DNA from: Acanthosepion esculentum
Lineage: Eukaryota; Mollusca; Cephalopoda; Sepiida; Sepiidae
Length of the DNA: 64,000 nt
Assembly: GCA_964036315.1 (NCBI GenBank)
Contig: OZ038498.1
Span: 13,664,466 to 13,728,465, forward strand
Direction of reading: 5' to 3'
Part shown: piece after piece, positions 32,170-45,563 of the stretch
Layout: every line of letters starts with the position of its first letter
How positions within the stretch are numbered: position 1 is the stretch's first letter
Notes under the pieces: model-generated
Told to the model about the DNA's origin: nothing
Database searches by the model: none
What the model saw: only the letters and a program-made list of their open reading frames with translations
Position numbers and translations under genes: made by a program

Positions 32170-33545
32170 ATTTCTCGAATATTGCGTTTTGATCGTGTGG
32201 AAAAACATAAAGACATATCAAAAACGCTGTTTAGTTTCATTGTAAAAAAAAAGAAAGAAAAAAATTCCCTTTTGTTGACAAGAAAGATAAGAAAAAGGAA
32301 AAGCTTTGAAATTTCTAGAAAATTTACAACAGGCAAAAATTGTTGAACTGTACAAAAAGAAAGGGAACATGCGCTAAGTTTGAATTGATTTCGCATGTTA
32401 ATGTTTTACAATAAAATTCATATTAATCAATCGATACGTTGAGACACACTTATATTTTTATCGGCATAAATGTTTTGAATTCGAGCTTAAAATAAGTATC
32501 TATATTAAAACGATTGATGATAACTTGTTTTGGTCCTGTCTGGTTTTAATTAGGCTTAAGGAGAATGTCCGTATATACATAAATCCAAAAGATATGAAAA
32601 TATATATTTAATTAACACGATATCCCATTTATCTTAATAAATTACAGTAGAAACCCTAAATATAACCCCTCATATCCGGTCTTTGTAACCAGTTCCTCAT
32701 ATCCAGAAGGCCTTCTTAGTCCAATTGTCAGGGAGTCTAGAGTAATAACTTAATACAATATAGTCTCATTTTAACATCATATGTAAGATAGTATAATAAT
32801 ATATTGATTCTTTTAGTTTTCTACTGGTTTCAGCTGGATTTTACTTGATTCAATTTGTTCAAATAACAAAACCAATGAAGCGTTTGCACTGATCCAATCT
32901 CGTTAAAAACATTTAATATAATATTCATTTAAATATCAATGAAATAAAAAATATCCTATAATTAACTGTGCAATATCCAAAGTTATCGCATATTCGCTTA
33001 CAGCAACACCTCAAAACGATATCACTTTTTGCTAATGGAAAACTCGCAATAATTACCTTCTAAAAAAAAGATAAACTCCTAAACAAAAGGTCATAAATCA
33101 TTTCCAAATAGAGACATGAAAACAAATTCCAATTACCCTCCCTACAACCAGATCATGGCCAAAAAGATTAAATAAAGTCCCACGAACTAAATCTAATAAA
33201 CTTTAAACTACCAAATACTAAGACAGGCCCAAAGAAAGAAAAATATGCAAAATAAATAAATAAACGAAATATATAGAATAATAATGAAATAAGCAACCTA
33301 GAAGTTATTGCCATAAATAACCTTAAATTATTTTACATACACACTTACCCCAACCACCCAACCAGCATAAATAAGCAATATAGAAGCCATGACCATAAAT
33401 AAAGCTCAGCTTTAGTCAAAAAAACAAAAGAACAGAGAAGGACTGGTCTCCTCCTTTCACTTAATTCTCCAAGGACCTAGCTATACAGTCAGCTAAGAGA
33501 ATAGTGGCACTTGCTCTGAAAATCTCATACAGTAATTATGAAGTG
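32170..33545. other. Unassigned AT-rich sequence
   Basis: No supported feature in about 1.4 kb. Confidence 0.5.
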
Positions 33546-33548
33546 TTG

Positions 33549-33552
<4 letters not shown>

Positions 33553-33612
<60 letters not shown>
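33553..33612. repeat. (TA)n microsatellite
   Basis: About 60 bp TA. Confidence 0.98.
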
Positions 33613-33617
<5 letters not shown>

Positions 33618-33690
33618 GAAACTATAACACTGGCGGTGTGAAAAAACAGATAATCAATTTACAAAAAAAAAATTAAACAAACGGATACCG

Positions 33691-34476
33691 TCCTGGGTAA
33701 GACGATAAACTACGTCCAACAGCAAGGCCTCTGATCTGATCAGGAGGTTTCGAGGAGCGTGGAACAACCTCTGGTGTTCCCGGGTCCATCCTGACCCGGG
33801 GTGATAGCGCCTGTTAGGGTCCCAGTAATGGACAAATAGTTAACACCCAAACTGGTGTAAAAATAGGTTTTAATACCAGAAATACTTTGTAATAAAAAAA
33901 AAATTATTACCAGTAATATTTTTTGAAAGGAAAAAATTATTATCACCAATACTTTTTAAAAAATACCAGCAATACAAACAGCTATACATTCTTTGGAAAA
34001 AAAAATATTACCAGCTATAGATTTCTTCAAGGAAAAATATTCCCAGAAATAGATTTAGATAGATTTACCAGCAATAAAAATTTTGTCGACTTTAAATAAC
34101 TCATTGAGGTTGATATGCCGTAAAACAAAATAAACCAAACCAATCTAAAGCAAAGAATATATATTCTATTCATACGAATCTATCCTAAAAATGTTGTCGG
34201 TATTAAATAACCCATTGAGGTTGATATGCCGTAAAACAAAATAAACCAAACCAATCTAAACCAAAGAATATATATTCTATTCATACGAATCTATCCTAAA
34301 AATGTTGTCGGTATTAAATAACCCATTGAGGTTGATATGCCGTAAAACAAAATATACCAAACCAATCTAAACCAAAGATTACATATTCTATTCATGCGAA
34401 TCTATCCTAAAAATGTTGTCAGCATTAAATAAACCATTGTGGTGTTGATATGCCGTAAAACAAAACAAACCAAACC
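33691..34476 (+). mobile_element. Element A, copy with 111-bp tail monomers
   Basis: Head from CCTGGGTAAGACGATAAACT, linker with ATTACCAGCAATA repeats, then four tail monomers. AAACAAACGGATA at 33675-33687 and 34477-34489 is the TSD (its first bases overlap the A-rich tail). Confidence 0.85.
34080..34470 (+). repeat. Element A tail, four monomers of 111 bp
   Basis: The TTAAATAA phrase recurs at 34088, 34199, 34310 and 34421, exactly 111 bp apart. Relative to the 76-bp monomer each has ~35 extra bases with AGAATATATATTCTATTCAT. Confidence 0.95.
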
Positions 34477-34614
34477 AAACAAACGGATATTTGTGAAAAA
34501 AATTCAATAAAAAAGAAAAGGCAAAAAACATCAGTACAGATTGAAAAGAAAATCAACCAACACCGCAATGTCTAGCCAAAAGATAAATACACCGACAGAG
34601 TACCTAAGTATTTT

Positions 34615-34615
<1 letters not shown>

Positions 34616-34675
<60 letters not shown>
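34616..34675. repeat. (TA)n microsatellite
   Basis: About 60 bp TA. Confidence 0.98.
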
Positions 34676-34678
<3 letters not shown>

Positions 34679-34739
34679 GGTGATTTGAATGCGGTCTATC
34701 TGTTTGAAAAGACCCCAAGAACTATCGAATGAGTTTTAT

Positions 34740-35580
34740 TCTTTCTTTTCTTTTTATTTCATTTGAAATGTTACCCTTGTTGCAAAATACCAATCGCGTT
34801 TTCAAATTTGCGCTTGACTTAAAAGATTTTACCAGTGTGAAAGTTCACCATTGATGAGGTGAAAAGAGAGAAATAAATAGTTGATTGAATAATAATGGTA
34901 GTAACGAATGAATAAAATTATTGCTTCTTTATGGTATTATTCGTACAACAAATTGAGGTTACGGTAAGTTCCTCGTGTTGGTGAGATTTCACTTGGTGAA
35001 GATAACATGACCGGGGGAGTACACCCCACATACTGGTAGAACGTGGTGAAGTTGCAAGTTTGTGAAAATCCTGATGAAAAAACAGTGATAATGATCTAAG
35101 TTAGACATCGCTATTTGAAGCTAGTGATAGATAAACTGATAGAGATGTTTATTTGAGAGATGCTCGCGAAAATAAATGCTGTCTCTCCATTTTGGCACGT
35201 CTTTTATAAGGATAAAATTAATCTTGCAGAAGATTATATATTGCGCCATGCGCTGTTTGCACAAAACATTAATACGCTAGGATCTTCTTAAAATAAAATA
35301 AAAACTTGTTTGGCGTTGTCAGTTAGTCCGAATCCTACATAATGAAAACTTACACTGCAAACATTCGAAAACAATCAATAAATGGCAGTAAGATACTTTT
35401 GTCAGTTTTTTTTTTTTTTCATTGAAAAAACAGAAAAATATGCTACATCGTAGTCAAAGATGTAAGGTGAATTTTGTAAAAAATGTTTAAATGTTTTTGT
35501 AAGATGTAAGGTGGATTTTGTTAATACATTTTCAATATAAAAGTTTTCAGGTTTTTACTTTGGTTATTGTATTTGTCTGT
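34740..35580. other. Unassigned AT-rich sequence
   Basis: No supported feature. Confidence 0.5.
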
Positions 35581-35583
35581 GGG

Positions 35584-36800
35584 CGGACATTTGGCCGACT
35601 GACATTTGGCCGACAGACATTTGATCGAAAGGACATTTGGCCGACGGACATTTCACCGAAAAAGTACAAGTAAAAATGGTATCAAGCAATACTTTAATTA
35701 TTTTAATAAGCAGTATTATAAGGTAGAATAGGACTAATAATTACCACTGAATTTCAAGTGATTAAATTACTAAATCTAAATTTAAAAGTTTTCTTATTTC
35801 AATATTTGTTTATTGAAATTAGTATTTTTTTTTAATTTGAGTGTTTTTGGGTAAAAAGTAGCAGCTAATTATTTAAATTCGTATTTAACTGTAAGATAAA
35901 AGTTAATTCATCCCCTTAAGATAATGATCATTAAAAGCGAAATTGAAAGATTTTTCATATCGTAAAAGCTTAAGATTTTTGCTGTAGTAAAATGTGCTTT
36001 TTCTCAAAATACTTATCATCTTATAGTAATATTTGAAGTAAAATATAATATATACCGAATAGATTTTTTTAAAGCCTGTCAAAGAAAAAACGAAAAATTA
36101 ATACATTAAATAAATATAAATATATTACGATAAATAGTGTGACATACATGTAAGTACACCACTATATTTTCGGCTAAATGTCCATTCAGATAAATGTCCG
36201 TTGGCCAAATGTCTGTTCGGTAAAATGTCACCCAGCCAAATGCCCCTCAGCCAAATGTCACCCAGCCAAATGTCCCTCAGCCAAATGTCCCTCAGCCAAA
36301 TGCCCCTCAGCCAAATGTCTCTCAGCCAAATGTCACCCAGCCAAATGTCCCTCAGCCAAATGTCACCCAGCCAAATGTCACCCTTCCAAATGTGCCTCAG
36401 CCAAATGTGCCTCAGCCAAATGTCCCTCAGCCAAATGTCCCTCAGCCAAATGTCACCCAGCCAAATGTGCCTCAGCCAAATGTCCCTCAGCCAAATGTCA
36501 CCCAGCCAAATGTCACCCTTCCAAATGTCCCTCAGCCAAATGTCACTCAGCCAAATGTCACCCAGCCAAATGTGCCTCAGCCAAATGTGCCTCAGCCAAA
36601 TGTGCCTCAGCCAAATGTCCCTCAGCCAAATGTCCCTCAGCCAAATGTCACCCTTCCAAATGTCACCCTTCCAAATGTGCCTCAGCCAAATGTCCCTCAG
36701 CCAAATGTCCCTCAGCCAAATGTCACTCAGCCAAATGTCACCCAGCCAAATGTCACCCAGCCAAATGTCCCTCAGCCAAATGTCCGAGTACCATCCACTC
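35584..36800. repeat. Foldback element built on a 15-bp minisatellite
   Basis: GACATTTGGCCGAC units at 35584-35660 face the inverse units GGCCAAATGTC at 36170-36800. The right arm is expanded to ~38 copies of CAGCCAAATGTCCCT (15 bp). The ~500-bp spacer is AT-rich with no gene. Period 15 leaves frames of 157-230 codons open on both strands, all artefacts. A single related unit is at 37625-37655. Confidence 0.9.
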
Positions 36801-36829
36801 CTGAAATTGATGATCATGACCTAATTTTG

Positions 36830-37745
36830 GCTAAAAAAATTAATTTTGGCCCAAAGTATTGCTGAGACACTAGAAATATCCGGGGCATTGGATGCCATCG
36901 ACCAAATTGGTGTTGTTATACTCTGCTTCAGATTAGACCTCTTCCTCATTCATTCCATACCGAAACCTGCCAGGTGGATGTGAACGCTATGAATGCAAAA
37001 TGAAAAATAACAATGTTGCTCTCTGCACCGGAGCTCCAAGCATCCCACTCACAAATCCTAAAAAATATTAAATAAAATTTAAATGTTGGGGGCAACCATG
37101 AACATTGCCACTAAAGCAAAAGCATGACAAAAGGTACTGAGTTGTGTATCCACCATGACTGCATAAAAGGACCTGCTTAGTGACACTCAAAGCAGTACAC
37201 AATTCCACGGTGACCTCTCGGTCAACCAACCCAACACAAGCCTCACTTGTGCCTCACCAGTAATACTTTGTCGTTTCCGTTTCGTACTCTTGCAACCCTA
37301 TGTAGTATATAATAGTCTCAAAATGTTTAAATAACAACCAGAAGCAATACTGAGTTGACATCTCCAAGCATCTTCCGTGATTTGATGATAAATATTATGG
37401 ATGACATATCAAAATATTGATGAGACATGTTTACGCCACTATGATTAGCATTAGAAAGGAACATCCCTGTAATGATGGAATTTGGGTACCCCATAGTCCC
37501 AAAGGACATGGCCAGAAGGAAGAAGGAAGGTATTTTGATGACTATCTTCAAAATGGCCAAACTATTAATGAAGAATACTAATCTAACTTGTACTAATTAA
37601 TGGCAGCACTGAAAGAAAAACATTTCTATTCGGTTAATGTCCGTCGGCCAAATGTTCGAGTAACATATTTGCCTCTTCTCTGGAAAATGTTTTGTCTAAT
37701 AAGACGAGGATTATGTTTGGTTGTCATTTAATGCGTGAAACGGTT
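36830..37745. other. Unassigned sequence
   Basis: No recognised feature apart from the GGCCAAATGTTCGAGT unit near 37640. Confidence 0.5.
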
Positions 37746-37754
37746 TGGCGTCTA

Positions 37755-37840
37755 CAGTATCACGATGGTGAGTAAACTTGTCTGAATCAAACCAATTCAC
37801 GTGTGTAAAGAGTTCGATTCTCACTGGGGGATCCTCAAAA
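37755..37840 (+). mobile_element. Degenerate SINE S1 fragment
   Basis: GAGTTCGATTCTCACTGGGG and a weak A-box-like start. Confidence 0.5.
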
Positions 37841-38109
37841 TATTTTTGCAATTATCATTTATAACTGCGATATAAGCATTTATTTAACTGAAATTTTTCA
37901 TTTATAACCAAAAGTAGAACTGAAAAAAATTCACGGAAGTGAGTTGGTGCTTTGCAATAAAATGTATCTTTAATGCAATTAAAATTCTCTGCTATTTCAG
38001 CTCGAAGGAGTTTTTATATTCTAGGCTCACCGTGTCCAATTTTCTTGTATGCTTATAAAACTCAAAAACATAATAACATCGTTATTAGAGAACGAAAACC
38101 AAAAAAAAA

Positions 38110-38373
38110 CGCTTCCTTATTGTCATGGCAATCCCGGCAGATTGCAATGTATCTTTGAAGATCTTCAAAAAGCTATCAAAATATAAGGACCTTGAAATTG
38201 AAATCTCAAAAATGTGGCACATGGGAACATCAACAATCCCCGTTGTAGTTGGAGCCCTCGGATTGACTAAAAAAAAATCCAATAGACTCATTGAAGGGAT
38301 TCCTGGTAGCCCATGCCTTAACGAAATACAAACATTTACAGCCCACGCCTTACAAAGGGCTTTATCTATGTAA
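38110..38373 (+). pseudogene. LINE ORF2 C-terminal tail (second LINE type)
   Basis: The 82-codon frame reads MAIPADCNVS, an EIEISKMWHMGT segment and VVVGALGLTKK. This ordered set (AIPAD, E-E-KMW, PVVVGALG, R-ALSM) is typical of the far C terminus of a class of non-LTR ORF2 proteins found widely in marine invertebrates. No RT domain precedes it, so it is a 5'-truncated copy. The frame ends at a natural-looking stop. Confidence 0.7.
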
Positions 38374-38491
38374 AATATGTGTATTCTTTTACGATTGCTC
38401 AGTGGAAAATGTCATGGCGCCATTTCTGACCTTAGGTCTCTGGTCGGGACCCGAAAAGAAATGAGTACACAAAAGAAATCAAAGGAAATGA

Positions 38492-38542
<51 letters not shown>
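38492..38542. repeat. (AAT)n microsatellite
   Basis: About 17 AAT units. Confidence 0.98.
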
Positions 38543-38544
38543 TA

Positions 38545-39285
38545 AAGATTGAAGATCCATGTATAAGTTTTTAAAATATTAAAAGAGAAATGTGAAGAAA
38601 AAAGACATCTTTGTTGAGGTTCAAGACTGACTCATTGAACTACTTTCTTGTTTCAATAAAACTCCCTAAAAATAGTTGACAGTTACGGGTGAAACTTAAT
38701 CTGAAAACAGTTTCTCAATCTTGGGCTGAATTGCCAGTGTCGGCATAGTTAAAACAAAAAACAACAATATTATTATCTTTTAGAAAATTCAAAACGGATG
38801 GTGTATGTTTTTCATCAGAGTAAACACTAGAAAAGCGTTATTGTTATTCCAGCTTGATTGAACATCATAAAAGAAATTACTGCTTCAAAACATTAAAATA
38901 CTAGTTAAATGATTTCGGTTAAGCTAGAATAATTCCATCAGCTTTTGGCCAACTCCAATGAATCACTTCCCTATTCGCAATATACGAGATTCAATCTGAT
39001 TTTAAACATTCATTTTTAGCTACCGTCTTCACTTCACTATAAACTGACAGGTGTGATATATAACCTGAGTATTTTTTGCCCTCGTCTATTTTAATTATGT
39101 ATACATCTTTCATTCAAATGTAACTAAAATGTCTTCAATGCAATTCCAGAAACTCCAGGTGTTTCACTACTTTTATTTAAGATCAATGATATGAAATGTC
39201 GTAAATTAACTTTTTAAAATGTTTTCTGTTAAGTTAGGGGTGATTGTACAGTAGGTTAACAAGCTACTCATTTAAAAACTAGCTT
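38545..39285. other. Unassigned AT-rich sequence
   Basis: No supported feature. Confidence 0.5.
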
Positions 39286-39289
39286 GCTA

Positions 39290-39500
39290 CAGAAACCTCA
39301 ACGATATCTTCAAACAAAGACATTGCCGAGGAAGAGTCCTCCAAAGTGAAGCGTATGACGCCTGCTGGTGAAAATACCCCCTGCGGGAAGGTGAACGCTG
39401 CTGGTACGACATGAGCCGAGCTGAAGAGGATCGCCCGGAACCGTGTCTGTTGGAGAGGTGTTGTTGCGGCCCTATGGTCTCCAAGGAATCAAGTGGCATA
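39290..39500 (+). pseudogene. LINE ORF2 C-terminal fragment (third LINE type), copy 1
   Basis: AELKRIARNRVCWRGVVAAL at ~39415-39475 is the terminal block also seen at 39890-39980. A stop precedes it. The minus-strand frame here is a shadow. Confidence 0.75.
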
Positions 39501-39559
39501 AAATAACAACAATTTTTTAAAATTTTCTATATTTTCTAAACTAACATTTTATTAAAAAG

Positions 39560-39982
39560 TTTTATTGCTTCACATATCCGCGGATCTTCAACACCAACGT
39601 CAGGTCGGTCCTACTTTAAGGCTCAGAAGCCTGGCGGGTAACCAAGAACAACAACCACAAACTTTAGACTTTTATCAACCGATGTCTCAGGAACATCCTC
39701 AATATCAGGTGGCTGGAAGTCATCTCCAAAGCTCAACTGTGGGACACGACCAGACACGTCCCAATCGAGATTGACATCAAGAAAATGGGAATGGGATGGA
39801 TCAGCCACACACTCAAGCAGCGAAAAATTAACCGACCAAACCAGACTTGGCGCAGATGTGTTGACGCAGAGGTGAAGGCAGCCGGCACGACATGGGCCGA
39901 GCTGAAGACGATCGCACGGAACCCCGTCCATTGGAGAGGTTTTATTGCGGCCCTATGTTCCCCAAGGAATCAAGAACCATAA
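39560..39982 (+). pseudogene. LINE ORF2 C-terminal fragment (third LINE type), copy 2
   Basis: Reads IFNTNVRSVLL, then GSEAWRVTKNNN, INRCLRNILNIRW, IKKMGMGWISHTL, TWRRCVDAEVKAAGTTW, then AELKTIARNP, the post-palm to C-terminal region of a class of invertebrate non-LTR retrotransposons. One stop follows VLL. The usual charged stretch between ISHTL and TWRR is shortened. No palm domain is present. Confidence 0.8.
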
Positions 39983-39994
39983 GAAGTAATCAGA

Positions 39995-40380
39995 CACAAT
40001 CAGCTGCATTAGTTGTGATTTTTTACCAAACCCATGAGGCACAAAATATCAGCGATTGGCTAAAATCAACGCTATTTCAATGCTATCATTGAATAAAAAG
40101 TAGACGGAGAAAGTTTTAATTTTAAAAATCAAAAAAAGACTTTTAGAAGCTTATTAGAAGTTATAAATAATTACTTTTTATATGCATTTTATACCGATAT
40201 AAATCTAGTTTTTCGTCCAAAGCTTGTCAAAAGCATATTAAATTTCTATTGTAATTTACGATTACGTTCTTTTTATTTGGGTCTTTTTTTCTTTCTGTCA
40301 ACCACAAAGTAGAAACTGCTTTCATTCTTGATTTAACTTAGTTATCCAAATCAATAGCGTTTAGTCATTCCCATTTATAA
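39995..40380. other. Unassigned AT-rich sequence
   Basis: No supported feature. Confidence 0.5.
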
Positions 40381-40504
40381 AAACAATTTCTTCAGGCTTG
40401 CGCACGCACATGCCCACATATACACATACACTCACACACACGCACTTAACAGATCTACTACTGGAGAAACATGTACATACGATAATTGTTAAATTGAAGG
40501 AAAC

Positions 40505-40855
40505 ATCTATCTATATGCCTGAGATGAGGTATTATGATTACTTTTATTATTTACATTATTCGAACTGTTGTCATCTTCATTGCCATATTCACAACGTTTC
40601 AGCCGTTATGCGCAACGGCCTTCTTTAGGTGATTGGAATTTCGAATCGAACCCTTTATTTCATCCACCGGAGTAGATTGTTCTAGTTCCACGTCCCATGC
40701 CTCTTCCGTATGTCTCAGTTATTTCCCTTTAACTCAACTCTGCACGTGGAATTAACCCGGTGGACGAAATAAAGAGTTCGGTTCGAAATTCCAATCACCT
40801 GAAGAAGGCCGGAACGTACAACGACCGAAACGTTGTGAATACGGCAATGAAGATG
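40505..40855. mobile_element. SINE S2 foldback pair
   Basis: A minus-strand S2 body and tail (40505-40750) is followed at once by a plus-strand tail (40755-40855). The two share GAAATTCCAATCACCTGAAG in opposite orientation. The tRNA-like head is missing. Confidence 0.75.
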
Positions 40856-40859
40856 GAGG

Positions 40860-41665
40860 AAACATTTCATGTATTCGACATGCCTATTTGCCCGCCTTTT
40901 ATCATCGTTTTGTTTTATTCTCTGTACAATAGAAACGCACGGAAACTTAGGAGATTCACTATGAAAGCAAAAAAATATATATTATTCTATTATTTTAATT
41001 CAATGATCCACAAAATGATAAAAGAATGAAAAGATGGAAATAAATCAGCATCATTGAACTTACCAGCAATAGTTAGTTATATTAGCTTTTTAATAATCGT
41101 CGTATGGTAAATATTTGTAGATATTTGTTCAGCGTAGCCAACTATGTCAAGCCCACTCTATCAAGCCACAAACCATACATAAATGTATATTTTCCTAAAT
41201 TTTATATAGAGCTATAAGAATAATCAAGATCAATCTCATTTGTATTGACTTATGATATCATTTTGCTAATCTGTACTCTACACCAAATGCACCTTATCGA
41301 AAATATATACAGTTTGTTAAGCTTTTCTTGTCTTTTGACATCGACTAATAAATTATCTTCATATAAACGAACAGAAGTGCTTACTGTAAAGCAATAATTT
41401 ATATGTACATTTTTAATAATTTCAACAGTCATCAGGCGTTCTACGTATGTGGCTTTGTGTCATAGCTTAATAAATTTTAAAACTTGAACAAAAACTAAAA
41501 CCTCTTAGTGACCCTCATTTCAATTTTAAAACATTTTCTTGAATTTCATTGGTTGTTAAATAAAAATAAGCTTCGAGAAAATTCCATAACAAAACAGTCA
41601 AAATTTATGCAAAAATAGACTCAACTGACATAAAAAAAAATCTTTCTCAAATTCATGCCTAATTT
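40860..41665. other. Unassigned AT-rich sequence
   Basis: No supported feature. Confidence 0.5.
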
Positions 41666-41668
41666 AAA

Positions 41669-41976
41669 TGTTATGGGAACTTACCCATAATAATAATAAT
41701 GGACTATTCCGTACATCATAAATACTGCGCCTCAAGAGGGAGCAGAGTTCAGAGTCAGAGATAGTCAGACGATTACTGTAAGACATTGGAATAGTGATAC
41801 TTCGAGACAACATAGTTCTTTCTAACCAAATCTGATATTCATTACTAACACTTCTACTTCTTTGTACATATTTCTGTTTGTAATATATCTGTGTTATTCC
41901 ATACCTGTGTTCGAGTTATTCTTCATTGGTTCTACCTTGGACCATCACCGTGGTACAAGGAACTTGGACCATAACA
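41669..41976 (+). mobile_element. Probable solo LTR (308 bp)
   Basis: TGTTATGG at the left end and CCATAACA at the right are perfect 8-bp inverse termini. The size and internal CATAAATACTG TATA-like box resemble the LTR at 31742. The TSD is ambiguous: AAATG occurs at both sides only if the left terminal TG is counted in it. Confidence 0.65.
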
Positions 41977-41979
41977 AAA

Positions 41980-42719
41980 TGTTTCAAGAAATCCTACTGA
42001 CTAAAAAATACAACATTCGCCCACGCATTTCTCAGAAAAATTTGCAACAAGCTACCAAGCCGCTGGAGCCGATTTTGTTGTTAAAAAAACTATAAATAGA
42101 AACAGTAAACGAATTTTCGTCGCATTTGAGACTCACACACGCAAAGATACACACGGGAATCATGTTTCAATATTGCCGCCAAAGAAACAAACTTTCTTTA
42201 TGAGAGACTGGAAAATTCATACAACAAACTTTTTCACTTAATATCTTTCATAGAAAAATCTTTTGTCTAAGTTAAAGTCAACCTTTCAATCAATGGCAGA
42301 CGACTTTTTAAACATTGAACATTTCTGAAACAGCAAAGAACTTTTCCTCTATACCTTTGCACACATCATTACAAACAAAGAAATTGTAAATTGTGTATAT
42401 AAAATTTAATCTGTTGTTTCAAACATGTATTTTTTGTCGTGATTGAATATCGTTACCATTTGGTCATTTCTTATAATTTATGTTTGTGGATATTGCATAT
42501 TTTATTTGCAGCACAATCTTAAATATTCACGCAACCTTCTTAAACCTCGTTCCATCGTGATAAATCTCATATTTGCGAAATCTCATACTTAATCCAATGT
42601 TGATGTTCATTGTATGAACCAAATTTCTCCAGATATCCGCCAAATTGTTCTTCAGTTATCTTCTAAACATGAGAAACAACACATTCAAGACAAAATGCAA
42701 TGATGAAGACGTGACGACT
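41980..42719. other. Unassigned AT-rich sequence
   Basis: No supported feature. Confidence 0.5.
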
Positions 42720-42723
42720 ACGT

Positions 42724-43372
42724 TGTAGAGGACCGTGTGGGATAAGTGTTTTTGAATTAGGAACACGTGACATTTATTCCTGCTAGAAGAAGTTCCAACT
42801 ACAAGAACATGGCGGACTAAAGTTGAGTCCAACTGGAGATGTAAAGAAAACAAACAAGACAGATATATATGTCAACAAATATATGTATTAAACAACAAAT
42901 TTACAAGTTTGTGTGTGAACGTAAAGAGTTTGTATTTTGATGAATGTTCGTACGTACGTGTATGTGTGTATAATGTTCACGGCGTCTCCCACAAATGGGA
43001 AGACGCTATCTTCTGCGAGAGCTTACATTGTAGATGTGTTCGCTGAAATGAAGAAATAAAAAAGATTATTTATTTCTGTATTAACAGAAAATGTAGCACA
43101 AGGCCGAAGTGGGGAATGGGGAAAAGGTCGGTCTTCTGTCTTAACTTCTAAACTTAGCTAGCCACAAACGCTGACCGAATCATACTAACAATATTTCTTG
43201 CACCAAAACAACACATTCTTACTTACCTTTCTTACCACACCCACCATAATACCTCAATGACTATGAAGAATTGAAAAAGAGAACGAGGCAAGAAGTCGCC
43301 CAATATTTATAGTGTTATGGAGAACGTCCCCTAGTGAACAATTAGGGAATTAAGGAGGAGGTAACTCCGACA
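42724..43372 (-). mobile_element. Solo LTR, family B, long variant (649 bp)
   Basis: On the minus strand it starts TGTCGGAGTTA and ends CCTCTACA, with ACGT at 42720-42723 and 43373-43376 as TSD. A TATA-like CTATAAATATTGGG lies near the 5' end. An extra ~180 bp (43080-43260) is shared only with the copy at 63499. Confidence 0.9.
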
Positions 43373-43731
43373 ACGTAATCTCACAACAACGTGTGTTACG
43401 ACCTTAACCAACATGTAAGAAAAATACGCCGAACAATGTTTTAAAATTAAATGCACATTTGATATTATGAAAACCAAGGCAAAAAGTGTGTTTTTGTTTT
43501 GGCTTTTTTGTTTTGTATTTCTTTTTCTTTTTTTAATATATACGTAATTATTATTTCTTCTTCAAAATAGGAAGCATCCATTTTGATTGGCTCTTTATTA
43601 AAGGCAAAGATTAACGCAGCTGAAGTTTTATTTGAATCTGACATTTTTCATTATCCACTCGTGTTCAGTTTCTTGAGAAAATGTTAGATTTGCATTAAGA
43701 AAAAATAAATAAATACGGTTTTTAAACAGAC

Positions 43732-44272
43732 TGTAGCGGACCGCGGGGGGTGAAGATGTGAAGAGATATCAGAAGGTTAACCTTTCCTGCTGGCTGGTCC
43801 AGCTACATAAGAATGTCGGACTTTAATTAAGTCCAAAGAAGACAAAGAAAACAAACAAGACCGATGGGTAAACAAATATATATTAATAACAAAACAAGTT
43901 AAACAAAGACATGGACTGTTACATAGAGTTTGTATGGAGAAATTATGGGTGTGTGTTGTAAGTGTTCGTATGTACGCGTATTGTTCTTAGCGCGTTCCCA
44001 GAATTTGGGAAAAGCTGTATCTGTGAGAGGTCACATATTGGTGTAAGTGGAAAAAGAGAGATTTTACTACCTCGCCTCCGCGCGAGGTAGCGGCCCAAGG
44101 CCTAAGTCGAAAAAGAGGAAGATAGATTTTACCTCATCTCCACGCGAGGTGACGGCCCAAGGCCTGAGTCGGAAATGAGAGAGAGAGAGAGAAGGGTCAG
44201 CCAGTATTTATACTCAGGGAAGCGAGACCCCTGTTGAAGGATTAAAGAACTGAGGAGGAGCTAACTGCGACA
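43732..44272 (-). mobile_element. Solo LTR, family B (541 bp)
   Basis: TGT ... ACA termini on the minus strand, TSD AGAC at 43728-43731 and 44273-44276. Contains a direct repeat (CGCGAGGTAGCGGCCCAAGG at ~44080 and ~44140). Confidence 0.9.
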
Positions 44273-44279
44273 AGACGAC

Positions 44280-45005
44280 GTTTTTATACATATTTTAAAA
44301 GCATAGAAATGCACTGAGTTCATTTGTTAGCGCTCTAAATTTTCAAGTCAAGGAGACAAATTTAATAACGGTTGAATCAAAGGCGTAGCTTTCTACGCAA
44401 AGGAAACCAGTCTTTGTACATGAGTTCTTATTGTAATGTGTGTGTATGTGTGCGCGCGTGCACGTGATGTTATAATTTCGAACGTTCCAGTACTGGCATT
44501 AATACCTATAATTTTGTTAATACCGTTATCAATATCAATATTAACTAAATGATTCATTTTTTTCCTGGAATTAAAGATAGGAAAAAAAAAACAATTTTTT
44601 TTACCGTGATCTATTTTATGGCCTAAAAATCGAATCATATTTGTCATCTATAGGTAAGCTTCAACGATACAAGAAATAACTTCAAAAATCAACAATTATT
44701 TCAACTATATTCTTAATGAAAATAAAACTTTTTCAAACAAAAATAAATCGTACTATAGAAGAACTAATTTAAAAAAAAAATATTTTTTAAGTACCTGACA
44801 ATAAATTTTTAGTGAAAAACTTTATTCAAACAAAACAAAGTATTTTTATCATGGTAAGAAAATATTTTATAAGCAATATATAAATATATTTTTTAATTCA
44901 ATATATTTGTAAATGAAAATAAAGATTTCTTTAAAAACAATAAAAATTACGACCTTACTAATACAAGACAAATAACAAAATCTTTTAGTGAAAAGAAAAC
45001 AAATC
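44280..45005. other. Unassigned AT-rich sequence
   Basis: No supported feature. Confidence 0.5.
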
Positions 45006-45563
45006 AGTTGTACACGCTATTATTTATTTCATTTTGAAATACAGACTTCAGAAAGTAATAACTACGTAGTGAATTTTCACAAGAATTTGATCTCAATTTC
45101 GCGAAGTGAAAACCGCCCTTTCATATTCTATACTTGTAGGCTTAATTGAAAGTAATGCATTATAGAGCTTGTCTAGATTTTCTGTTCTTTTAAAAGATAC
45201 CTTAGAGTTCTTAAATTCCATTCTTTTCTCAGTGGAATCGTCTCTAACTGTTCTATTTCTTGCAAATATTCTAAGAACAAGAGGTCATCATTTTCCTTTT
45301 TTCCAGGTTTTATTCCGGTTGTAACTTTAGAGCAGCCATATTCTTGTTTTTCTAGACTTTGTTTTTCGTGCTGATCCAACTTTTACAAGAAAATCCTTTT
45401 AAAAAGTCTATCTGCAGTTTCCTTGATTGCAACTTTAGAAGGACGTGAGAAAAGCTCATCATCCTGATTTTTCAAAGTTCAAGGGTCATGAAGGTATTTT
45501 AAGTAAACCATCACTATCTGTTTGTCTTCTTGAGGAATAAAAATTACTCAGACTTTCTTTTAA

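Noticed and set aside
36125..36865. Four frames of 157-230 codons on both strands
   Set aside because: Products of the 15-bp minisatellite, open in four frames at the same time.
41400..41450. CTGATGA followed by GAAA on the minus strand
   Set aside because: Only five bases between the two core parts, too short for stem II.
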